From Strix aluco (taxonomy: Eukaryota; Chordata; Aves; Strigiformes; Strigidae): DNA of 64,000 nucleotides. The stretch spans positions 15,268,948 to 15,332,947 of the forward strand of contig NC_133948.1 of assembly GCF_031877795.1 (NCBI RefSeq). The letters run 5' to 3'. Shown here piece after piece: positions 49,901 to 61,900 of the stretch (the stretch's first letter is position 1; every line of letters starts with the position of its first letter). The notes beneath the pieces were generated by a model. It did no database searches. It saw only the letters and a program-made list of their open reading frames with translations, and was not told the DNA's origin. Position numbers and translations under genes: made by a program.

Positions 49901-52900
49901 CTGCTTATGAGCAGATTTGGGTTTCTTGTTTAGTAGTCAAATTGTTTCAGGTATTTTTCCTTTATCCAAAGTTGTCTGAGAGGATGGCAAGAAGACATGT
50001 CTGGAGGTCGGAGAGGTGCTCTGTACAGAATACAGCTGAGCTGGGGGGTTGTGATGTAACAGAAGCTGCCCAGTGGCAGCCACTGGTGAGAAGGAGTCAG
50101 GCTCTTGCTGGTGTGTTTTTGAAAGACCCATCCAGGTGCCAGTGCTGCAGGGAGTGCGGTGAGCCAGACCTCTCCCTCCTCGTGGCATCTGGATGAGACA
50201 GCTACACACAGTCGCATCCAGTACTCCAGGATTCCCTCACTGTATCTGGGCTAACGTAATCTGGATTGCTCTGCCTGGATTAATAATGTCACCTCTGAAA
50301 GAACACCCTCCGATAGGCTGGTCAGGCTGCTTCTGGTCTCCCTTTATGGGATGTATCAAGCCAGCTGATGCTCGTTTACCTTCAGGAAATTCTGAGCTGC
50401 TTTGACCTCTCCGTGACTGCCTGTCATCTAAGCACCTTTAACAGAGCAGCCTGTAGGTAAAGCCAGAGAAGGGCAAATCTAAAGAGGCAGCAATGGAATT
50501 CCTTTGGCTCTTTCCATCTTCTCAGTGGGAATAAAAATAGAAAGTCATAATGCAGTAGGAAGCCCTAGTGAAGGTTTAATATTCAGCAGTCTTGTGGTGT
50601 TTTTCCAGTTAAGAAACAAAACCACAAAATTATTTTGGATTCAGGAAGGTGACTCTTTCACGTTAAAAATACACTTCTATTGGTGCCTGTCATGAGGAAC
50701 TCTGACAATGCAAAACTCTTCACTGCTGAGATGAAAGTATCTGCATTTTTTGTAGCACACAAGGATCCCAAAATGAGCACTGTTTGCGTTCTGCTTTTGT
50801 AAGTGCTATTTAAAGAGCAGAATTATAAGACACCTTCTGAATACCTGTCTAAAGCTTTCAGTTGTTCATATTCCCTGCCAGTCCCAGCCAGGAGCACGAA
50901 CACCAAACCCGACTCTGCCAAGGTGGGAAAAATCAGGCTGACCTGTGCTTTTGGGGTGGGCTCACCTGCACTGTGGAGAAGAACACAGCCATCGCCTGTC
51001 CTTGACTCTTGGTGAGGGATCTCAGGACATCAAGTGACAGGATATTTGTTGTTCCCTCCCATATGGACAGCACCTGTGGGGTAGAAGAGACTGGGGAAGA
51101 GCATGAAGAGCCTTTTGGAGGGACTGCAATAAAGAAAGGGGAACGTGAGGGAACAAAGACATGGGGCAGAGCTAAGGGACATCAAGGAAATCTCCAGAGA
51201 TGACTTCCACAAGTGGAAAGGAGCAGTGGTGATGAGAGCATGGAGCCCAGCACCATTACTGAGCTAGGAAACAACCCCAGCACAGGAACGAATCACATCC
51301 CCTCCCTGGTGAGGAGGGGGCTCGGCAGGAAGGCAACTAGGAAAGAGCTGCCACGCCTGGAGTGAGTCTGGGGAGGACCGTGTTTTCTCTTGAGCGTGTT
51401 TTCAGCAAGCAGCCACAGAGTGCTGTGCCAGGGACAAGGTGACACACAGGAGCTGCTTCTGCTTCTCCTGCTGCCTTCTTACCAGAGTGTCACGGACTAT
51501 GACCGGCAAGCCTGTGTCCTCCATGTAGCCTTGTCCTCCAAAACTCTCCATTGCCTCAACAACAACAGCAGAAGCCTGCAAAATGCAGAGAGCTGACACG
51601 ATCCACATTGCACGAGGGGAAGGAGCAGCCAGAGACTTCCAACATCACACAGCGGTTCCTGCTGGGATGGGACGGATCCAGATCCCTGAGGCAGGTTGCT
51701 CATCATATGCAGGAGGAGGAGCCTGGGGAATGAAGGCTGAGTAACACTGAGAGAGGACCTGCAGGAGCAGTCAGACCTTGGGAGAAGATCCAGGGAGAGT
51801 CTGTCTCAGTACAGTCCTCTCTAGGTAAGGATAAAACTCTGGTTTGTTTGGTACATGGGAGTATGTGTCTCTAGTCCAGGAGAGTCTTTACCTTCTGCTT
51901 GCTTATGGTTTGTCAACTTCTGTGTATTTAAGCAATTAGAAGAGGGACAGACCCCTGAAGTCAAGGCTAAGCCACTAACACCTTCTCTTCTACGTATTCA
52001 TAACTAGGGGAATGATATTCCCTGTGGCTCAGTGCCTGACCTTGGTCTTGGGGCAGCCCGAGCAGCATTTCTCTGTGGCCCGTGGAGTACTTCACAGACA
52101 GTGCTGGCTCCATCTGTTCTGATCAGATGGCTGATCTGTGGCCTTGAGAGCAAAGGGACAAGTCTCCTACCCACAAAGTCCAGCCTCGGTGCAGAGCAAT
52201 AATCGCTGCAGGCCCTGCGGGTAGAGGTCACTGCCAGTACCCCCTGCTATCGCTGCCCTCCACGTTGGCCGTGTCCACCACTCCTCTTTCCAGCTCTGTG
52301 GTTGCTGATGTGCCACACAGCCCCACTCTGGGCTAATCAAACTGCCTGTTCCATACCTGCTTCCCAGTGTACAGTTTGGCGACTGGTGTCAGCAGTCTCA
52401 AGAGAAGCTGGTCTTGCTCACTCGCCATGTTGGCCTCTACAAGTCCAAGCAGACGAACGATCTCCATAATCAGAAGAAAGGCCCCTCGCGTCTGCACCTG
52501 CAAACAGAGGAGTGGGGAGCTTCACTGGCAAGGATCTTTGACTCAGGCTGGTTCCAGCCTGGTCTGCTGAAGTGCCGTGAGACTGTCTCAAAGGGATGTG
52601 CAATACTTGGACCCGGGCAAAATGCCACCCCTGCCTGTACAGACCCACAGCTTCAGAGACAAAGACCACTGACCAGCCAAGGCACAAAGCATGAAATATT
52701 AAAGGTAGTCTGGAGCTGCCGCTCTTGGACACTGCAATTTAGCATGAGGAAAGGGGCAATGCCATTTCATCAGGCCTCCTTGGAGCCTTATCAAAGCTCC
52801 TATCAGGCATCCAGGTCACAAATCCACAGCCTTTCCATGGGTAAGGGACACGAGACCACACATCTGATGGCCAACCTCTGAGCACCAGGATCTGCAAGGT

Positions 52901-55900
52901 CTTTGACAGATTTCTTGCTGAGCAACTTATTTCCCTGGCAAGTTGTGATTTGGAAAGCATTGGGATATGGAGCTCTGCAGCCCCTGTGCTGTGGGACCGT
53001 ATAGGATCTGGCCTTTCTTTCAGAGTTGGGGTTCTGGCCACAGGCTAAGAGACGCTGGAGCTTTAAGTTATGTTTGACAGATGTTCACCACTTTCCCTCT
53101 CCCCCACCTTGCAAGAGGATTTTTAAATACTGTTTTAAAAATTTGCATGAACCTACTGCAGCCCAAGGGCAAGCTCTGATGTTACACCACTTAAAAGAAG
53201 TAGTGCCCGGATGGGTGAGAGGAGAACTGTGTGTCACTGGTTTGAAGTTTTAGTAGGGGTGGGAAGCCACCCGTGTCCTGTGGATTTAGTGAGCTGCTAC
53301 AGCTCAGCGTTGTGGCAAAGCCGTGAGACATTCTGCCAGGAGCGAAGACCCACGTGTGAAATTCCTCCCAAAGCCCAGAGCCAGAGTGCCAGTTCACGCT
53401 GCTCTCTCCTCCATTGCCTGTTACTGCCTTAGATGACATTCACATCTAGAGGCTGTACTCAAGCTCAGCACCTTGTGGTGATGAGCACTGTGCAGGTACA
53501 CAGTGAAGACAAACTTCTCAGAAGCTGAAGTGCATGGTGACTACTCAGGAACTCTTCAAGCCTGCTGGGAACAGCCCATCTCCTGGTGCATGAACTACCA
53601 GGGAAGTTGGATGAGTCTCTGCCAGTCTTGGACAAAAGTCTGTTAACTGCAGTTTAGGAGACTGGTGTCATGCTGGGACTCTGATACTAACAACCAACTT
53701 CAGAGGTCATGGCATATCATAGCAGGTGTGTGCATGAACTCTGGCACTCCTCTCAGGACAGCTCCCAGGTAACTGTTGTTTAGGATAACCTAGCAGAGAA
53801 GCTAGGTCTATCGTCAGATCAAATCCCACTAGAATAAGGCAACTGCCCTGCAGCATATGTCTCACTGTAGCAGGAACAGCCTTCTCCATCTAACTGTTGC
53901 ACACAGGCTGGCTGTGCTCATTAGCAGCTGAGGATCTCTGCCCTCTTTCCTCCCCAACAGGTTCAACTGGGCTCCCAAAAGTCTCACCTCCATCCGGGCC
54001 ATTGTCTGCATGTGTAGGGGATGGTCCTTGAGGAGCTTCCCAAAGGCAACCCGCCTACGGGCATATTCCCTGCTCAGACTGATCATCCTAGAGAGAATAC
54101 AGCCAGGGAAAGAAGTCAGACCAGCAACCTCCCACTTCTGAGCTCTCCCTCCCAGCCACCCCCACTGGAAGAGCCCTGCTCAGCTGTACCACACCAGCCT
54201 AGGTCCCCCCTCCACAGGCCAACCCTCTCCAGCACTGCTGGCCTCCAGACCCGTGCCTGCAAAGGCATTAAATGTCAGCTGGCTGCAAAGCTGAGCATTG
54301 CAAAGTCCCCTTGACCCGATAAGCTCCTCCTTCAGCTCTGGGGGGATCCGTGCTGCCTTCACCTTCTCATGTAAGCTACTGCACCAATGGCATTGTGGAT
54401 CCGAGTTATGTTCAGCATGTTGGAGATGGAGGCCACGCCGTGACCCTCTGCAGAGATCTGAAAGCATCAAAGAACAAAGGCTGACGTGAGCCTTTCGCAC
54501 AGCCCTGAAGTGTACGCGTATCTAAGTGAAAGTTGTGTCAACAGACAGATATAGGCTGTCCACTCCGTCTCTGTCTGTCCTCAGGCATCACAAAGATCAT
54601 TTCAGCCAAGTCTGTGGCATGACCATGTCAGCACGATCAGTTCTGGTCCCTGTTGCTTGTTCCCACCTGCACGCTACACAGAACTGTCTCTCAGCTGGGT
54701 CAATGCAACTGGATTAGGGAAATGACCAGCCTAAAATTACTTTTCTTTTTTTCTTCCCTCCTGTCTTTTCCTGAGCTGTTCTCAGCTCTGTCCCACACAC
54801 AGCCCCACTGGTGAAGCGTTCTGCGAAGTGAACAGCCAGACACCGAGGAGGAAGAGAGGAACTTTTCCAGCTGGTATCACTGCCAAAACCCCCACGAGTG
54901 CCAGGCCAGCCCAGTCCCAAGCGGAAGGTGAAACCTTTGCGTACCAGCTCTGCTTTAGCTCCATCTAGCCACAGCTCTGCTGTTGCCATCTGCCGCGTGC
55001 CCAACTTGTCTTTCAGCCTTTGCACTTGGATGCCGTTCAGCTTCCCCTCCTCATCTCGAACCCTCAGGAAGAACAGGGACAGGCCGCTGGAACCCTGGGG
55101 CCATTGAAAGGCGTGCAAAGAGAATTTCATTACAATGAAACAAGGAAGAAAAAGAACGCCCCTGCTCCTTCCCCTGGTTCTACCATCAAACAGACCTGCT
55201 TTACTTCTCCTTCAGCATCCACTACCCTGGCCAGGGTTAACGCCACATCAGAATCAGCAGCTGATGTAAACCATTTAAAACCATAGAGACGGTATGTACC
55301 GTCTGGCTGCCTTCTGGCCACTGTCTCGGTGCCATTCGCTGCAAGAAAGGAGAAGATCATCTTGGCTTTACAGGAACTTCTGTATGCTGATTTTCAGTTT
55401 AAGCAAAAGCTCTTTCAAGTCACCTCTTGCTATCAAGATGGAGTATGGATTAGCTGCTAATCTCTTGCATTGACCCTGGATAAGAAATGCAGCCAGAGTT
55501 AAGCCCTAGAAAGGAAATATGCTCTGTTTAACTGTGAGCCTTTCCAGCAATTGCTCCAGACTAACAGCTGGTAATAGCAGTGCTTTGTAAGGAGCATGCA
55601 CCGCAGTGTGGAATCCAACACCTCCATTTCTTCAGGAGCTACCATGACCAAGAACAACAAAAGGTGCTACAGAATCCTGCAGTGATGCACATCTTTCACT
55701 CCACAGCTCACCCTTTCACTTCTTCCACCAGGAAACAAACTGCAGCTTCATCAGATGCAGGTGACTCCCCTTCCACCTTTCTGTCTCCACAGTGGAGTTC
55801 TGAGGTTTCCTGGCCCATCACGCTATTACTAACCAAGGAATAGAAGTTGAAGGCCAAGAATGCTTTCTGGGTCCCAGTTGGGATGGGTCTGACTGTCTTG

Positions 55901-58900
55901 CTCAAGGTTTAGAATATAGAGCTAGGCATCAGTGTGTTATCTGTGCAAGGAACACAGCTCTGTACCTGCCTGTGTGTACTGCGTGCATCAGTGGACAGAA
56001 GTTGGGACTTTTGTTGGCTAAAAAGCAGAGCTATGCAGAGGATTTGGATGATTCCCGTGAAAGTCTCCTACAGAATCACAGAATCATCTAGGTTGGAAGG
56101 GACCTTGAAGATCATCCAGTCCAACCATTAACCTAGCACTGACAGATCCCAACTCCACCAGATCCCTCAACGCTGGGTCAACCTGTCTCTTGAACACCTC
56201 CAGGGATGGGGACTCCCCCCCTGCCCTGGGCAGCCCATTCCAACACCTGACTACCCGTTCTGTAAAGAAATACTTCCTAATATCTAGTCTAATAAAAAAA
56301 CAGCTACCTGGCATTGTAAGTTCCCCACAGCCTTCATTTTCTCAGTTCTCACCAACACATGTAGCTGCTGCTGCTGCAGTTGCTTCCCACCTCAGAGCAC
56401 GTACCAACATCAGAGCCTCCCCTGCGCTCAGTCATCCACTGGCCAGAGGTCCAGAATTTCTTGGGGTCACGGGAGGTCAGGTGGTCAAAAGCGTTTTTCA
56501 GAGATCCAGGAATACCTAGTGACTATTTTGGGGGAGGGAAAGAAACTAAGATGATCATAACACAGCAGATGAAATTACACAGTTGCCTTAACTACCACTG
56601 GTGTGTCCCAGGCTTGGAACAGACGGTCCCCAAGCAGGCAAGGGGGCACTGCGTGTCCTGCACCACCGTGCATCCGCAGGGACTGTCGAGAGTTCCTGAA
56701 CCTGCCCAGCTCCTGCGTGGCTGCTGGAGCACCGTGCAGACAGAAGGTGCAGACTTGTGCTGCAAAGGAGAGCCCTGAGCATCCCTACACCCCTCGGATT
56801 TCTGCCCCGCTAGACATCTGGACAGAGAGCTTTCAAAACAGTACACGTGCCAGGGTATTGGCTTACGTTCATATTTCTTTTTATTGAATTATAATGGCTG
56901 GGGTAACTACTTAAGAACTAGCTTTTCTCTGCATCTTACATAGTGCACTACTGGCATAGTGCAAAGGGTGTCACTAAGATGCAGAGCCAAATCTTCAAAC
57001 TGGGGAAATTCTTGCTAGTTTGTTTAATTTACATCAGGTATGGATCTGGCCCAATACATTTAACTGCCACTCCACACAAGGAACAGCACAACAAACTATC
57101 TTGTAGTAAAAACATATGGGACAGCTTTCCAACTACCTGCAGCGCCACAGGTTTTATGTGCACCAAAGGCCTTATTGTACACGGTGTTGTAAGTGAACAT
57201 AAAAGCTAGCCTGGCACAAAGACTTTGTGACTAAAGGAGAAAGGCAGTGGGAGCCGGAGCTGAGTCACAGAGCAAGGAAGGCCGTGCCCAGAGCCAGATG
57301 GCAGATGAGCTCTCCTCCATCCTTGGCCAGTGCTCCAGCCCCTACCCAGCGCTGCCAGGACGTGGGCTGTGCCCTCAGAGACCAGCTGAGCTCATACCTC
57401 AATGACTTTGGCTGCCCCATCAGTCATGGCCAGTGGACAGCTGAAACCTCCAGATAAGCTTGAAAATAAGTACACTTTGACAGCCTGATGTAGACGGCTA
57501 GAAAAGAGAGTGAGTGAAAACAGACAGGTTATGCAGCAGTTCAACAGCAGGAGGGAACGAGGAAGAGAGGAACAAAATACAGCCAAACCAGGTGAGAATG
57601 AGACCACTCATTTCTGAGAGGGCAAAAAACTGTTTCAGTCAGGAAGAGAGAAGAGGAACAGCAGAGTTTCTCAGTCCCAGAGGGATTGTCAGTGCAAGGC
57701 TGGATGGAAGGCATTGCCTGCCAGCTGGTGCACATTAAATGCAGTTTTTAGAAATAAGAAATATGGGTCTATCTCCAGAGGCTGGATGCAATGAAACTGT
57801 AAGTAGAATCCCAGACCTTTAGCTGTGTTAATGCATGTAAAGCTGGAGCAGTGCAGGGAACTGCCAGGCCCCAGAATCAGGAAGGTGACATCAAAGAATA
57901 TTATGATCAACTGTAGGCCATTAGTCACGGCTTATCATTGCCGGAGTGGAACATTACAGTGGACAGACACTGCTGTTCAGTACAGCGGTAGGTGTGCTTT
58001 TGTCCATGCATCATCTGTTACCCATTATACAACAACAGTCCTACCCTGCTAAGAATAGCCAGCAAGGCACCAAGTCACTCCCATTGTCCCCCAGTTACCT
58101 CCAGTTGGAGTATCTTCTCTCATAGGCCTCGGCAATCAGCCCCTCTTCTGCTGCAATCTCCTTCATCCTCCTCCAGGCCGAGCAGGTGACGATGTGATCC
58201 ACCCGCCGCCCCCAGGCATCATACTGCCGAAACACAGGGGGGTTCAACTCGCATTCCCATCCTAGAGGTTTGATCGTGGTTAGCAGACGGTTTCCAAATC
58301 TCTCCAGATCCTGATTCACCTCCTCCAGTACCTGTGAAGCAACAAGAGCAGCCCTTCAGCACGCCCCTGGAAGGCAAGGCGCCTCGGTCCTCGTTGGAAA
58401 GGCAGAGGACTGACCGTATTGTCCTGCAGTGCTAGTGGTCTCTTGCCACTTGGCCCTTCCATGCGTTCTGTAATGCAAGCAGGACAGCTCGTCTCTTAGC
58501 CTCTGCTGGCACAGCTGTGCTCAGCTGTCACTTTTTTTTTTTTTTCCCAAAAAATCATTTTTTCAAGTTACTTTTGGCAGCATCTCTGGATTGTACGAAA
58601 GACAGGAGAGGTTTTGTATCAGGGCTGAGAATGACACAGATGCACATGAGCAGGAGGGCTGGACAAGACGATCTCCAGAGGTCCTTCCAACCTCAGTCGC
58701 TCTGTGATTTACTGCTGGAGAAGAATGCCAGGGGAAGAGCTGCCAAAAATGGAAAGCCTTCATCTGTATAGGAAAACTTCCACTGGGCTCAGTAGTTACC
58801 TGCCTATCAGGTTAGAAAAGGAGGGACAGAGCAATCATTTGAGCTCCAGCCTGGCACCCAGGGTGTCCAGATTCAAATTTCCACCCTGCATCCAGCTTCC

Positions 58901-61900
58901 TGAACGGCCCTGGGTAAGGATTCAATCTCGATTCAGCCAGGCTCGGCTGACTTGGACGGAGTAGTCTGTCCATGGTTGAAGGAGGAAAACCAGCACCCAC
59001 CGAGGAGTGATTCATTCCAACCCTCTTAGACACCTATTTCAAGGTGACAGGAACCGCCTTCTGCAAGTGCTCTTCACTGTCTGTGGCCAAAGCCTAGTGA
59101 AGTTGCCCTGACTTACATAACCTGACTTGTAGATAATTAAAATGAGGCCAGGTGGACTCAACCTCTAGCAGTGTTGGATCCTCATTACCATAAATACATC
59201 CAATACTGTATTGGGGGTCAGAGAGGCACCTGATCTAGATTTGCTTTCATCAGAGGAGTATTTTTTGCTGTTCTCTGCCCCTCAGGAGATGCTCGTTTCC
59301 TCCTCAATACAGCAATTGTGGAGGTGAGCACTGTACTTGCTGTACCCAAAATGGTGCAATTATAAAACACATTAATTTGCTGTTTATAACAAACACTGCT
59401 TTTTCCTTTCCCTGCCTCCCCCTGTATTGGCTTTTCATTAAGATTCTTTCATCCCTGTGCCGTTCAGCGTGTGTAATGGGGATCCAACACACACCTTCCA
59501 GTTCCTACTCTGGAAGTCTCCATCCTCAGACCAGCCAGTTTTCCTTCAGGTGAACAGTGAAATAGTGTTTAAAATCACAAAAGAAGGCAAAACCATTCAT
59601 GAGAGCCCCATCAACTGGTACAGGTCCCACTGCACTCCTGTTTGCTCTCAGGAGAGCTCAGCTGGGATGGATGTACGCCTCCAGTGCTTATCATATCTTG
59701 ACAACAATTTGAAGGTTGTTTTAGAGGCATAACCTAAGAATCCAAGGTTCATGGCCTTTGCTGATCCCTGAAGCACAAGAACCTTTGAGCTGTTTACCTG
59801 GTGGGTTTTTGTGGGCAGAAGAATGAGTCTACCAAATAGGTGTTCTGGTCAGCACACTACAGGGAACTCAAACTACAACAGTCCCTTTACCTCATCCACA
59901 GTTTCTAAAAAAATCCCTGACTGCCTAGCTGTGAGCTCATGCCCTGACCACACGCAGCCTTACAAACCACCGTGTTACCCAAGTGAATGTGTTTATTTTC
60001 ATGGCAAAAGAACAAAATCAGAGCTCTTACATTTGTGACTGCTGAATGCAGCCTGGGTGCACCAGAAAAACGTACACCAGGATATGGAGAGGGCACCTGT
60101 AAACCATCAGGGTCAGGGCTGAAGCTGCTACCTCACAGCATCTGCTGGGCGGGCTCATTCACCCTAATCTGTCCTTTGATGTCCCAGGGATTAATACATT
60201 GGAAATGTGCAAATTATTGCACATTAAGAGTGCAAACAGATGATCCTTTATATTAAAGGACATATTTTCAGGGGGATCAAAGACCAACAGATACCTCTCC
60301 ACAACAGTGCTCAGAAAAAGCAGGTGCTTTCCTCTGTGTTCTCCAGAAATCGGCTTCAAAGAAAGAAAGAAATCTTTTGCTCCGTTCCAGGAAAATGAGT
60401 CTGTCCACCGCTGAGCACAGGTGAATAGTACAACAGGAATCAACCTCCAGCGTGGTGTCTGCTCCAGTGGGACACACAAAGCTTCCTCCTGCTCTCCTGG
60501 AGAGGTGTTCGTAGGGAGAGCTAGCTCTCAGGCTGCAGCCAAGCGGGTGCTGCGTGAAGCAGCCAGCAGACTGGGCTCTCCTCTTCAGCGGCGAGGCAAC
60601 ACTGCCCCGCTGGGACCAAGCACAGAAACGTAAGGGAGATGCTGCTGATGCTCTGGTAGATTTTGCAGCTGCTTTGTCTCTTTGGGGAAGGAGTGGAGAG
60701 CAGCTCTCAGCTTTGGCAAAAGACATCACTGATCCTTTTAAGTCCTCAGGAGATCTGAACCTACTTCCAAAGGTGCAGATGAGGAGCAAGATTTTTATGC
60801 TTGCCCAAAGGCATCCACCCTTTCCCCCATCTTCTCTTCTGGCGAGAAGGCCACGCTGCTGCTTAGGGAGGCCTCATTCCCATCTTTCACAGAATCACAG
60901 AATCATTCAGGTTGGAAAAGCCCCTCGGGATCATCGAGTCCAACCCTCAGCCCGACTCTACAAAGTTCTCCCCTACCCCACATCCCCCCACAGCTCATCC
61001 AAACGACCCTTAAACACACCCAGGGATGGGGACTCCACCCCCTCCCTGGGCAGCCTATTCCACTCTCTGACCACTCTTTCTGGGAAAAGTTTTTTCCTCA
61101 TGTCCAGTCTGAACCTCCCCTGTTGCAGTTTAAAGCCGTTCCCTCTTGTTCTGTCACTAATCACCTGTGAGAAGAGACCAGCACCAACCTCTCCACAACG
61201 TCCTTTCAGGGAGCTGTAGAGAGTGATGAGGTCTCCCCTCCCCTTCTCCTCCTCACACTGAACAGTCCCAGCTCCTTCAATGGCTCCTCACAGGATTTAT
61301 TCTCCAGGCCCTTCCCCAGCTCGTTGCCCTCCTCTGCCCTCGCTCCAGCACCTCGAGATCTCTCTCGTATTGAGGTGCCCAAAACTGGACACAACCCTCC
61401 AGGTGTGGCCTCACCAGTGCAGAGCACAGGGGGACTATCCCCTCCCTCCTTCTGCTGGTCACACTATTTCTAATCCAAGCCAGGATGCCGTTGGCTTTCT
61501 TGGCCACCTGGGCACACTGCTGGCTCATGTTCAGCTGCTTGTCAGTTAGAACCCCCAGACCCTTCTCTTCCAGACAGCTCCAGCCACACCTCCCCAAGCC
61601 TGTTGCCATGCAGGGAGTTGTTGTGGCCCAAGTGCAGGACCTGACACTTGGCCTTGTTGAAGCTCATCCCGCTAACGTTGGCCACTGATCCAATCTATCC
61701 AAGTCTCTCTGTAGAGCCTCCCTGTCCTCATGCAGATCGACACTCCCGCTTACCTTGGTGTCATCTGCAAACTTACTGATGATACACTCTATGTCCTTAT
61801 CAAGATCATCAATAAAGATGCTGAACAGAAATGGTCCCAACACCGAGCCCTGAGGAACACCACTTGTGACCGGCCGCCAGCTGGATTGAGCTCCACTGAC

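Larger units (their letters stand above)
45464..50965 (-). other. Intron K-L of the AidB-type gene, 5.5 kb
   Basis: It contains a second CR1 fragment, an exon-like open frame at 47701-47938, A- and T-homopolymers near 47627 and 47676, and perfect inverted repeats at 48896-48915 and 49331-49354. The remainder shows nothing recognisable. Confidence 0.75.
51074..55195 (-). other. Introns of the AidB-type gene between exons E and K
   Basis: Introns 51074-51482, 51576-52356, 52498-53987, 54088-54362, 54458-54944 and 55095-55195 show no repeats or further exons that I can support. Exons here are closely packed. Confidence 0.7.

Noticed and set aside
60277-60789. 170-codon open frame on the - strand
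   Set aside because: It has a serine/arginine-rich random-looking composition, no domain, and lies in an intron next to CR1; GC-rich sequence makes such frames common.
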